From the NCBI GenBank assembly GCA_900549355.1, contig UROA01000026.1, positions 1 to 16,283 of the forward strand: DNA of 16,283 bases, written 5' to 3'. The position numbers were made by a program, and so were the translations under genes. The notes below the pieces were generated by a model. The model was given only the letters and a program-made list of their open reading frames with translations. It was not told the origin of the DNA and did not search any database. Of the stretch, positions 1 through 8,669 are shown one piece after another. This stretch comes from an uncultured Collinsella sp. (GTDB lineage Bacteria > Actinomycetota > Coriobacteriia > Coriobacteriales > Coriobacteriaceae). Each line of letters starts with the position of its first letter. Positions within the stretch are counted from its first letter, which is position 1.

Positions 1-52
1 TGTGGGAGGACCTCCACCACAGGGACCCGTACCCGTTCTGGCTGGATTAATG

Positions 53-73
53 GATAGAAACGGATGTTCTATC
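53..73. repeat. inverted repeat, 7-bp arms
   Basis: The arms gatagaa (53-59) and ttctatc (67-73) are perfectly complementary around a 7-nt spacer. This could be an operator or a small hairpin. No protein or RNA family is recognised. Confidence 0.45.
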
Positions 74-74
74 G

Positions 75-91
75 GGACACACATTTTGTCC
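75..91. repeat. inverted repeat, 5-bp arms
   Basis: The arms ggaca (75-79) and tgtcc (87-91) are complementary around a 7-nt spacer. The repeat begins 1 nt after the neighbouring inverted repeat at 53-73, which has the same spacer length. The arms are short enough to occur by chance. Confidence 0.3.
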
Positions 92-101
92 TATAAGCCA
101 C

Positions 102-155
102 AAAATAAAAGGACAGCCCCGCTTCTCCCCGATCTGGAGAAATGCGGGACCGTCC
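102..155 (-). terminator. Rho-independent terminator after proS
   Basis: Read on the minus strand, the arm at 138-155 pairs with the arm at 111-128 in an 18-bp stem. The stem has two G-U pairs and one 2-nt bulge around a short loop, and is followed by a U-rich tail (TTTTATTTTG, 101-110). It lies 30 nt past the proS stop and should end the pyrH-proS transcript. Confidence 0.85.
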
Positions 156-185
156 CGTATATCGAACTACAAGCGAAATCGCAGA

Positions 186-1907
<1,722 letters not shown>

Positions 1908-2990
1908 TTATTTCTCCTCAATAAGCTTGTCGACCTCGGCCATAAGCGCGTCGACAATTTGGTCCTCAGCTACTTTACCAATGATCTGGCCATGCGAAAA
2001 GAGCAGAGCCTGACCACGTCCGCAAGCAACGCCCAGGTCGGCATCAGAAGCCTCACCGGGGCCATTAACGGCACATCCCATGACGGCAATCGAAAGCGGC
2101 GCGGAATAGTTCTTAAGCCGCTCGGTTACTTCCTCGGCGATTGCAATCAGGTTAACCTGGCAGCGGGCGCACGTGGGGCACGAAACAATCTCGGGACCGC
2201 GGCGACGCAGGCCCAGCGACTGCAAAATGCCCCAGGCGACCGGCGGCTCCTCGACCGGATCGGCCGTGAGCGAGACGCGCATGGTGTCACCGATACCTTC
2301 AGACAGCAGGATACCAAGGCCCACCGAGCTCTTGATAGTGCCCTGCAGCTTGGTACCCGCCTCGGTTACGCCCAGGTGAAGCGGAACGTGGGGAATCTCA
2401 CGCGACAGGGCTCGATAAGTATCGAGCGTCGTTTGCACGCTATGGGCCTTGGCCGAAAGCACAATGTTCGTAAAGCCGCGGTCTTCAAAATGCTTGACGA
2501 AACGCTCGCTCGACATCACGAGCTTTTCGGGCTGCGTGAGGTCGTCGCGCTCGGCGATATCCTGCTCAAGCGAACCGGCATTGACGCCGATACGAATTGC
2601 GCAGCCCGCGGCACCCGCAGCATCGATCACCGCGTCAACCTTGGCCCAATCGCCGATATTACCGGGATTGATGCGCAGCTTGGCAGCACCGGCCTCAACG
2701 GCACCAATGGCGAGCTTATGGTTAAAGTGGATATCGGCGACAATTGGCACCGGAGACTCGGCACAGATGGTGCGGAAACCCTCAAGCGCGGCCTCGGTAG
2801 GCACGCTCACGCGCACGATATCGCAGCCAGCTTGCGCCAAAGCACGCACTTGCGCAAGCGTTGCCTGGGCATCAGCGGTATCGGTGCAGGTCATGGACTG
2901 GACCACCACCGGCGCGCCGCCACCGATCTGCACGCCGCCCACATGCACGGGACGCGTCAGCTCGCGAGGCAAAGGATGGGATAAAGACAA
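1908..2990 (-). CDS. ispG: (E)-4-hydroxy-3-methylbut-2-enyl-diphosphate synthase (MEP pathway)
   Basis: Iron-sulfur enzyme of the MEP pathway that reductively opens the cyclic diphosphate MEcPP to HMBPP. The 360-residue product has the TIM-barrel N-terminal part (QSMTCTDTAD near 31-40, RINPGNIG near 106-113) and the C-terminal cluster domain. Its [4Fe-4S] ligands are visible as Cys271, Cys274 (CPTC) and Cys306 (MGCAVNGPGE) plus Glu313, one position off the E. coli numbering. The frame is open further upstream, but that part would read through the rseP 3' end. I chose a TTG start at 2990 because AGGGGAG (2999-3005) lies 8 nt before it and the protein then begins just ahead of the conserved RPVHVGG. 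A GTG at 2999 is possible but its SD would touch it. The gene is flanked by rseP (13-nt gap) and proS (abutting); dxr of the same pathway is two genes upstream. Confidence 0.93.
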   Translation of the reverse strand: MSLSHPLPRELTRPVHVGGVQIGGGAPVVVQSMTCTDTADAQATLAQVRALAQAGCDIVRVSVPTEAALEGFRTICAESPVPIVADIHFNHKLAIGAVEAGAAKLRINPGNIGDWAKVDAVIDAAGAAGCAIRIGVNAGSLEQDIAERDDLTQPEKLVMSSERFVKHFEDRGFTNIVLSAKAHSVQTTLDTYRALSREIPHVPLHLGVTEAGTKLQGTIKSSVGLGILLSEGIGDTMRVSLTADPVEEPPVAWGILQSLGLRRRGPEIVSCPTCARCQVNLIAIAEEVTERLKNYSAPLSIAVMGCAVNGPGEASDADLGVACGRGQALLFSHGQIIGKVAEDQIVDALMAEVDKLIEEK

Positions 2991-2998
2991 TCCAACCA

Positions 2999-3005
2999 CT
3001 CCCCT
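2999..3005 (-). promoter_or_regulatory. ribosome binding site deciding the ispG TTG start
   Basis: The minus strand reads AGGGGAG here, 8 nt before the TTG at 2988-2990. The site overlaps the rseP stop codon (3004-3006), which suggests translational coupling between rseP and ispG. It favours TTG 2990 over GTG 2999. Confidence 0.6.
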
Positions 3006-4365
3006 ACAGAATAAATCGAAGGACGTCGGAACGAAGCATATAGACAAACAACAGCGCAAAGAGCGCGATGCCCACATAGCTCACAATCGTCTGGACCTTG
3101 AGCGGAAGCTCGCGGCCCGCAATCTTTTGAATGATCTCGATGACCAGCTTGCCGCCATCGAGTGGTGGGATGGGCAGCAGGTTCATAAAGCCAAGCGAGA
3201 ACGAAATGAGGGCGGCAAACGAAAGGAACGTGGCAGGGCCGGCAGCAGCAGCCTGCGAGGACATAACGCTAATACCCACGATCGAAGAGGACTGATCGAG
3301 AATCTCCATCGTATGCTGCGGCTGGAGCAGACGCATCACACCCTCCGCTGTCTGCACGACATAGGAGAAGGACAGACGAGCCGACGTGATGGGGTCCAAA
3401 CGGACCACCTGCGTAGAGGCATACACACCTAGGTGCTCGTCCTCTTTGAGTGCAACCGTGGTCGAATGCTGCTTGCCGTCACGCTCGTACTCGATGGCGA
3501 TATCGTCCTTACCGGCAGCCTTGCCAATGGCATCGTAAACGTCCATCCAGGTAGAGCACGATACTCCGTCGACCGAAAGGATCGCGTCGCCGCCCTCGAT
3601 TCCCGCCGCGGCGGCAATCGAGCCTTCGTCAACCTGGCCAATCACATTGGTATCCACCGGTACCGTGACACCTGCGATGGAATAGATGCTCATAAGGAGC
3701 AAAAAGCCCGTCAGGATATTGACGATAATGCCCGCAAGCAGCATAAAGGCGCGCTTGAGAAAGCCCTGGCCAAGATAGGTGTGCGAACGCTCTCGTGCAA
3801 GGAACTCGGCCTCGCCGCACGGCAGCTCCCACACATCGCCCTCGGCAGTCGCATGCTCTCGATCGAACCGGCGGCCGTCAAAGGTGGTGTATCCCGCCGC
3901 GTCTCGCGGCAGCGTCTGATACTTGGTGGGATAGTAGCTCGGCGAGGGCTTCTCCCCTTCCTCATACCAGGGTGCGATGGAACCCCAGCCCAACAACAGG
4001 GCGCATGCCTCGAGCACATCTTCCTCGGAAAGCTCAAGCTCGACAGCAAGGTCGGCCACGGTCACGCGACCATGACGATAGATAGCCGCGAGCACGCGGT
4101 CGGCGCACGAGACGTCGGTCGGATCCATGCCACAGATGGCAGCATAGCCACCCAGCAGCAGCGGCGTCACGCCAAACTTGGTGCCGATGCGACGCGACGT
4201 GTGGTGGATATCAAAGCGACACGGCAGGCCCAAAAAGAACTCAGTCACGCGGACACCGCAGGCACGCGCCGCCAAAAAGTGGCCACCCTCGTGCAAAAAC
4301 ACGAGGACGGAAAGCATCAGCAGGCCCCAAAAGACCGATGAGAGAACGCTCAGAACAGTATCCAT
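3004..4365 (-). CDS. rseP: RseP-like site-2 intramembrane zinc metalloprotease with a large cytoplasmic insertion
   Basis: Intramembrane zinc protease of the M50B (RseP/RasP) family, which cleaves transmembrane segments such as those of anti-sigma factors or signal-peptide remnants. Numbered from ATG 4365 (453 aa): TM1 with the zinc motif HEGGH at 25-29, the membrane-reentrant region ending GGYAAICGM (72-80), TM2 with AGIIVN (211-216, usually AGPxxN), a PDZ domain around 242-315, and the second catalytic segment NLLPIPPLDGG (395-405) near a final TM pair. Between 82 and 198 lies an unusual insertion with a winged-helix-like stretch (about 87-133), described under findings. Start choice is uncertain: ATG 4365 has an AAGGA site about 15 nt away, while a TTG at 4380 directly abuts that site. 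It sits in the usual dxr-rseP-ispG-proS order. No anti-sigma substrate is encoded in the window. Confidence 0.92.
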   Translation of the reverse strand: MDTVLSVLSSVFWGLLMLSVLVFLHEGGHFLAARACGVRVTEFFLGLPCRFDIHHTSRRIGTKFGVTPLLLGGYAAICGMDPTDVSCADRVLAAIYRHGRVTVADLAVELELSEEDVLEACALLLGWGSIAPWYEEGEKPSPSYYPTKYQTLPRDAAGYTTFDGRRFDREHATAEGDVWELPCGEAEFLARERSHTYLGQGFLKRAFMLLAGIIVNILTGFLLLMSIYSIAGVTVPVDTNVIGQVDEGSIAAAAGIEGGDAILSVDGVSCSTWMDVYDAIGKAAGKDDIAIEYERDGKQHSTTVALKEDEHLGVYASTQVVRLDPITSARLSFSYVVQTAEGVMRLLQPQHTMEILDQSSSIVGISVMSSQAAAAGPATFLSFAALISFSLGFMNLLPIPPLDGGKLVIEIIQKIAGRELPLKVQTIVSYVGIALFALLFVYMLRSDVLRFIL

Positions 4366-4390
4366 AAAACGAAAAAGCAATCCTTATGGG

Positions 4391-5578
4391 TTAAGAACGG
4401 GTTGCGGCGAGCAACTGCGCGGCATTTTTACGCGCCCAGTCATCGATGTCGCGAAGCTGTTCAAACGATTCGACCGTCTGCGCATCGTGAGCATCCATGC
4501 AGGATTCAACAATGCGGTCGATATCGGTAAAGCTGCAGCCATCATGCAGGAAGGCATCGACGGCGACCTCGTTGGCGGCATTGAGCACGCACGGCATGGT
4601 GCCGCCCGTCTTGCCGGCACGTTCGGCCAGCGCAAGGCAGCGGAAGGTATCCATATCGGCCGCGTCAAAGGTAAGCTGCCCCAACTCGCGGAAATCGATA
4701 CGCTGAGCCGGCGTATCCCAACGCTCGGGATACGAGAAGGCAAACTGGATGGGAATGCGCATGTCGGAGGCACCGAGATGCGCCATCACAGAGCCGTCGG
4801 CAAACTCGACCATGGAGTGAATCTTAGACTGACGCTGCACGACCACGTTAATGAAATCGAGATCGCAGCCAAACAGATGCATGGCCTCGATACGCTCCAG
4901 ACCCTTGTTCATGAGGGTGGCGGAGTCAATCGTGATCTTGGCACCCATAGCCCACGTAGGATGCGCCAGGGCATCGGCGCGCGTCACGCGATCGAGCTCG
5001 TCACGCGTGCGGCCAAAGAACGGGCCGCCCGAGCAGGTAAGCCAAATGCAGTGAGCCTCGCGCGGATTCTCGCCCAGATAGCACTGGTAGATGGCAGAAT
5101 GCTCGGAGTCGACCGGGATAAGCTGACCCGGCTGCGCCAACGTCATAAGCAGATCGCCACCGACGACGAGCGACTCCTTGTTGGCCAAGGCAAGACGCTT
5201 GTTCGAGGTCAGGGCAGCATGGCTCGCCTCGAGACCGGCAGCGCCCACGATGGCCACGAGCACGCAGTCGACATCATCGCGACGTGCGAGCTCGCACACA
5301 GCCTGTGCGCCAACGCCGAGCTCCGTGCCCTCGGGCAGTTCCCGCAGCACAGCGTCGGCGCCATGGGAGGCGTCCGCCACGGCAACAGCCGGAACCGAGA
5401 ACTCACGGGCAGCGGCAACGAGCTCGGGAGTGCTGGAGTTAACGGACAGCGCCGTCACCTGCAGGCGATCGGCATGCTGACGGCACACGTCGAGCGCCTG
5501 AGTGCCGATAGAACCCGTACAGCCCAGAATGGCAACACGAAGACGCCCGTCGGGACCGTAGGTGGTCTGAAAAGCCAT
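4391..5578 (-). CDS. dxr: 1-deoxy-D-xylulose-5-phosphate reductoisomerase (MEP pathway)
   Basis: Converts DXP to MEP with NADPH, the first committed step of non-mevalonate isoprenoid synthesis. The 395-residue product has the NADPH loop GCTGSIGTQA (19-28), NKESLVVGG (133-141), the metal-binding VDSEHSA (Asp157, Glu159) and MNKGLERIEAMHLF (223-236, with Lys225 and metal ligand Glu228). HPTWAMG (206-212) carries the substrate-contacting histidine of the flexible loop. The ATG at 5578 overlaps the cdsA stop in TAATG, with GGAGG 9 nt upstream, so translation is likely coupled to cdsA; the frame runs further upstream but only across cdsA coding sequence. All catalytic residues expected for the family are present. 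Its product pathway feeds uppS, two genes upstream in the same operon. Confidence 0.97.
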   Translation of the reverse strand: MAFQTTYGPDGRLRVAILGCTGSIGTQALDVCRQHADRLQVTALSVNSSTPELVAAAREFSVPAVAVADASHGADAVLRELPEGTELGVGAQAVCELARRDDVDCVLVAIVGAAGLEASHAALTSNKRLALANKESLVVGGDLLMTLAQPGQLIPVDSEHSAIYQCYLGENPREAHCIWLTCSGGPFFGRTRDELDRVTRADALAHPTWAMGAKITIDSATLMNKGLERIEAMHLFGCDLDFINVVVQRQSKIHSMVEFADGSVMAHLGASDMRIPIQFAFSYPERWDTPAQRIDFRELGQLTFDAADMDTFRCLALAERAGKTGGTMPCVLNAANEVAVDAFLHDGCSFTDIDRIVESCMDAHDAQTVESFEQLRDIDDWARKNAAQLLAATRS

Positions 5579-6492
5579 TACAGCACGCCTCCGATCATCA
5601 GCAGCAGCCGTGCGGTAATGCAACCAAAGATAAGCGAATCACTGCGGTCGAGCATGCCGCCGTGGCCCGGGATGAGATTGCCGGAATCCTTAACGCCCAC
5701 ACCGCGCTTGATACGCGACTCGATGAGGTCGCCGATAACGCCCAGGATGGAAACGACCACGCCGCACAGAAGTGCATAGGGCAGGCTCAGCTTATAGAAG
5801 TGCGTTGCCCACAGGATGAGCCAGATCAAGACAGAGCCCAAAATGCCGCCGACAAAGCCCTCCCAGCTCTTTTTGGGAGAGATCTTGGGAACCATCTTAT
5901 GCTTGCCGATGCGGCTACCCACGATGTAGGCAAACGAGTCGGAGACCCAAAGGGACGCGCAAACGCCCACCGAAAGCAGGGCGCCGGCAAAACCGGGCAC
6001 GGCATCACGCAAAAGCACGATAGCCGACAGCATAAAGCCAGTGTAGATAGGGCCCATGAGCGTCACGGCAACGTCAGAGATGCGAGTGCGCGGAGACCAG
6101 ACATACCAGATACCAACCGCAAGCATCAAAGCGAACAGCAGAGCGTTCAACAGCAGCGAATCGCCCAGAGCCGAGAGCGGAAAGAGCACGGCGGCAGCGA
6201 TTCCAAGGCGCTCGTTGGCAACCTTGCCGTCGAGCCTCGTCATGCGGAAGAACTCATAGCAGCACAGACCGCTCATGACGGACACGAAGATGGCCGTGGG
6301 CACAATACCCAAAACCAGGCACAGGATAAAGACAACGGCATAGACGATACCGGCGGCGGCACGGGTGATAAAGCCCGCCAACCACGACCCGGAGCTGCCC
6401 TTCGCTGCAGGCGCTCCTGCAGTGGCAGCCTTACGCGCGGGCGTCGCGGAAGTAGGTGCCTTGGGAGCGGATGCCTTGGGACGTTCGGACAC
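5578..6492 (-). CDS. cdsA: phosphatidate cytidylyltransferase (CDP-diglyceride synthase)
   Basis: Integral membrane enzyme that makes CDP-diacylglycerol from phosphatidate and CTP for phospholipid synthesis. The 304 residues contain about seven to eight hydrophobic segments from residue 37 onward. The CDS signature near the C-terminus spans about 259-285: SRIKR, VKDSG, IPGHGG and LDRSD are readable. The position usually hydrophobic before the final Asp is Ser here. The first 35 residues are a hydrophilic Ala/Pro/Lys/Ser-rich tail not typical of the family core. The GTG start at 6492 is supported by GAGGAGG 7 nt upstream, and the gap to the uppS stop is only 2 nt. Its own stop overlaps the dxr start. 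Confidence 0.95.
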   Translation of the reverse strand: MSERPKASAPKAPTSATPARKAATAGAPAAKGSSGSWLAGFITRAAAGIVYAVVFILCLVLGIVPTAIFVSVMSGLCCYEFFRMTRLDGKVANERLGIAAAVLFPLSALGDSLLLNALLFALMLAVGIWYVWSPRTRISDVAVTLMGPIYTGFMLSAIVLLRDAVPGFAGALLSVGVCASLWVSDSFAYIVGSRIGKHKMVPKISPKKSWEGFVGGILGSVLIWLILWATHFYKLSLPYALLCGVVVSILGVIGDLIESRIKRGVGVKDSGNLIPGHGGMLDRSDSLIFGCITARLLLMIGGVL

Positions 6493-6494
6493 GA

Positions 6495-7289
6495 TTAAGC
6501 CTCCTCGGTCTTGCTCAGTCCACCAAACCTACGGTCGCGACCCTGGAAGGCCAAAATGGCGTCGACAAGGCCCCAACGATCAAAGTCGGGCCAATAGGTA
6601 TCAGTGACATAGAACTCAGAATAAGCAACCTGCCACAGCAGATAGTTCGAAAGCCGCAGCTCACCAGAAGTGCGAATCACGAGCTCCGGATCGGGAAGAC
6701 CGGCGGTGTACAGGTGCGAAGCCACCATATTGTCGTCAACCGCGGCGGGATCAATCTTGCCGGCAGCCGCATCAAGTGCGATCTGGCGGACAGCGCGGGT
6801 GATCTCAGCACGGGCACCGTAGTTAACGGCCAGCGCCAGCGTCATACCGGTATGGTCGGCGCACTCGGCAAGGCCGCGCTCAAAGACGTCGCGGGTCTTC
6901 TTGGGCAGCGCGGAAATATCGCCCAAAAAGACAACGCGAACATTCTCGCGCTTAAGCAGCGGTAGCTCATCGATAAACGTCTTGGCAAACAGGTGCATCA
7001 GAACGTTGACTTCGTGCTGCGGGCGATTCCAGTTTTCGGTCGAAAACGCATAGGCCGAAAGCACGTCGACGCCCAGGCGCACGCAGGCGGTAATGATCTC
7101 GCGCAGCGAGACGATGCCGGCCTTGTGGCCTTCGGTGCGGGCAAGACCGCGCGCCGTGGCCCAACGGCCGTTGCCGTCCATGATGCACGAAATATGGTGC
7201 GGAATGTTATTGAGGTCAAGGTCGGAAAAACCGACGCCCGCAGGGGCGTCGGCAAAGTACTCGACCAGTTTATGCTCGTCGTATTGCAC
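6495..7289 (-). CDS. uppS: isoprenyl transferase, di-trans,poly-cis type (undecaprenyl diphosphate synthase)
   Basis: Condenses isopentenyl diphosphate onto farnesyl diphosphate to build the C55 lipid carrier for peptidoglycan and other envelope polymers. The 264-residue protein shows the cis-prenyltransferase landmarks MDGNGRWA (37-44, catalytic Asp38), GHKAG (54-58), AYAFSTENWNRP (79-90) and RTSGELRLSNYL (206-217) with the following W-Q-x-AYSEF. Chain length cannot be read with certainty, so a shorter product remains possible. The GTG start at 7289 follows the frr stop by 1 nt and has GGAG 7 nt upstream. It shares an operon with dxr and ispG, which supply its precursors. Confidence 0.95.
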   Translation of the reverse strand: MQYDEHKLVEYFADAPAGVGFSDLDLNNIPHHISCIMDGNGRWATARGLARTEGHKAGIVSLREIITACVRLGVDVLSAYAFSTENWNRPQHEVNVLMHLFAKTFIDELPLLKRENVRVVFLGDISALPKKTRDVFERGLAECADHTGMTLALAVNYGARAEITRAVRQIALDAAAGKIDPAAVDDNMVASHLYTAGLPDPELVIRTSGELRLSNYLLWQVAYSEFYVTDTYWPDFDRWGLVDAILAFQGRDRRFGGLSKTEEA

Positions 7290-7290
7290 C

Positions 7291-7827
7291 TTAGATCTCC
7301 ATGACCTCGGCTTCTTTTTCCTTCAGAAGCTCCTCGACCTTGGCGACATACTCGTCGGTATGCTTCTGGACCTTGGCCTGCTCGCGACGGACATCGTCCT
7401 CGGTGAGCTCCTCGTCGCGCTCGAGCTTATTGTTAAAGTCGCGGCGGATGTTGCGGATGGAGACCTTGGCCTGCTCGGCGTACTCGCGGCACTCCTTAAC
7501 GAGCTCGCGACGACGCTCCTCGGTGGGAGCCGGGAACGGCAGACGCACGACAGTACCATCGGAGTTGGGAGTAATGCCGAGGTCGGAGGCACTAATGGCC
7601 TTGACGATGGCATTGATGAGCGCCTTATCCCACGGCTCGATAAGCAGCATGTGGGCCTCGGGGGTCTTAACGGCGGCAACCTGCGTGACGGGCGTGGCAA
7701 CACCGTAGTAGTCGACGGTGATGTCAGACAGGATGTTGGCGTTAGCGCGGCCCGTGCGGACCTTGGAGAAGTTATGCTTGAGGGACTCGAGGGACTTGTC
7801 CATGTGGGCGGTGATGTTCTCTGCCAT
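7291..7827 (-). CDS. frr: ribosome recycling factor
   Basis: Splits post-termination ribosomes together with EF-G. The 178-residue product starts a few residues shorter than the E. coli protein but keeps the family core. That core includes VRTGRANANIL near 23-33 (the long-helix start of domain I), TPEAHMLLIEPWD in domain II, and the Arg/Lys-rich RxxLVKECREYAEQAKVSIRNIRRD segment typical of RRF helix regions. The ATG at 7827 has AGGAGG 7 nt upstream and lies 2 nt after the pyrH stop. The pyrH-frr pair is one of the most conserved bacterial gene pairs. Confidence 0.97.
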   Translation of the reverse strand: MAENITAHMDKSLESLKHNFSKVRTGRANANILSDITVDYYGVATPVTQVAAVKTPEAHMLLIEPWDKALINAIVKAISASDLGITPNSDGTVVRLPFPAPTEERRRELVKECREYAEQAKVSIRNIRRDFNNKLERDEELTEDDVRREQAKVQKHTDEYVAKVEELLKEKEAEVMEI

Positions 7828-7829
7828 GC

Positions 7830-8552
7830 TTAATCCTCCTGATAGACGAGCGTGCCGACGGGCTCACCCGCGAGCGCGCGCTTGACGGTGTCCTCGCCAT
7901 CGATGTTGAGGACCAAAATGGGCATACGGTTGTCCTGGCAAAGAGCCGTAGCCGTGGAATCCATAACCTGCAGGCCGCGAACGAGCACCTCGTGATAGGT
8001 GATCTTGTCAAAGCGGACGGCGTCAGCGCACTTGACGGGATCCTTGTCGTAGATGCCATCAACCTTGGTGGCTTTAATCAGAATCTCGGCACCGATCTCA
8101 CAGGCGCGAAGAGACGCGGCGGTGTCAGTCGTAAAGTACGGATTACCCGATCCGGCGGCAAAGATAACGACGTTGCCCTTGGACAGGTGGTTGATGGCGC
8201 GACGGCGAATATAGGGCTCGCAGATCTCGTTCATCTGGATAGCGCTCATCACGCGACAGGGAACATCGTTGTGCTCGAAGGCATCCTGCAGGGCAAGCGC
8301 GTTCATAACGGTAGCGAGCATGCCCATGTAATCGGCCTGGGCGCGGTCCATACCACCGGCGGCGCCGGCCATGCCGCGGAAAATATTGCCGCCGCCGACA
8401 ACAACGCCGACCTCATGACCAACGGCGAGCAGCTCCTTGACCTGCTTGGCAAGATGATCGGTAACCTTGGGGTCGATGCCGTAGTTGCCATCGCCCATCA
8501 GCGCTTCACCGGAGAGCTTCAGAAGCACGCGTTTATATCGGATGTCGGACAA
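7830..8552 (-). CDS. pyrH: UMP kinase
   Basis: Phosphorylates UMP to UDP with ATP; it belongs to the amino-acid-kinase fold and is usually hexameric and GTP/UTP regulated. The 240 residues show KLSGEAL (12-18), GGGNIFRG (53-60), DYMGMLATVMNALAL (74-88), a TTDTAA segment (141-146) and KATKVDGIYDKDP (160-172), all standard for bacterial PyrH. The start is TTG at 8552, chosen because AAAGGAGG lies 6 nt upstream and the protein then begins MSDIRYKRVLLKLSGEAL. It is the first gene after the tsf terminator, so it likely opens a new transcription unit; a candidate promoter is listed at 8582-8590. Confidence 0.97.
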   Translation of the reverse strand: MSDIRYKRVLLKLSGEALMGDGNYGIDPKVTDHLAKQVKELLAVGHEVGVVVGGGNIFRGMAGAAGGMDRAQADYMGMLATVMNALALQDAFEHNDVPCRVMSAIQMNEICEPYIRRRAINHLSKGNVVIFAAGSGNPYFTTDTAASLRACEIGAEILIKATKVDGIYDKDPVKCADAVRFDKITYHEVLVRGLQVMDSTATALCQDNRMPILVLNIDGEDTVKRALAGEPVGTLVYQED

Positions 8553-8558
8553 AGCGAT

Positions 8559-8564
8559 CCTCCT
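8559..8564 (-). promoter_or_regulatory. strong ribosome binding site for the pyrH TTG start
   Basis: AGGAGG on the minus strand sits 6 nt before TTG 8552. No ATG or GTG offers a better start in this frame. Confidence 0.8.
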
Positions 8565-8581
8565 TTAATTAGACTCATAAC

Positions 8582-8590
8582 ATAATATCA
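8582..8590 (-). promoter_or_regulatory. candidate extended -10 promoter for the pyrH-proS unit
   Basis: The minus strand reads TGATATTAT, which has the TGn extension plus TATTAT (5 of 6 to TATAAT). It lies about 30 nt before the pyrH start and 21 nt past the tsf terminator. No good -35 hexamer is seen at 17 nt, so support is only moderate. Confidence 0.4.
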
Positions 8591-8611
8591 AAGGCTTAAC
8601 GGGGAGCCATG

Positions 8612-8646
8612 AAAAAGCAGGCTGTGAGTAAAACCCACAGCCTGCT
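8612..8646 (-). terminator. Rho-independent terminator after tsf
   Basis: On the minus strand AGCAGGCTGTG (8636-8646 arm) and CACAGCCTGCT (8616-8626 arm) form a perfect 11-bp stem with a 9-nt loop. The run of T at 8612-8616 follows. It closes the rpsB-tsf transcript. Confidence 0.92.
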
Positions 8647-8669
8647 CATTACCAGCTACAAGAGCTTAT

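Larger units (their letters stand above)
1..101. other. gene-free left edge
   Basis: No credible coding region is seen here. The stretch lies beyond the proS terminator. It holds two small perfect inverted repeats (53-73 and 75-91, listed separately) and an imperfect palindrome at 1-21 cut by the window edge. It may be the upstream region of a gene lying to the left, but no confident promoter can be named. Confidence 0.5.

Noticed and set aside
1..21. Imperfect palindrome tgtgg...ccaca at the left edge as a terminator or operator
   Set aside because: The inner arms leave a 1-nt loop, no T run is visible and the element is cut by the window edge.
2991..3077. Longer ispG product beginning with an in-frame start at 3077
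   Set aside because: It would read across the rseP 3' end with no SD and add residues with no family similarity; the TTG at 2990 with AGGGGAG is better.
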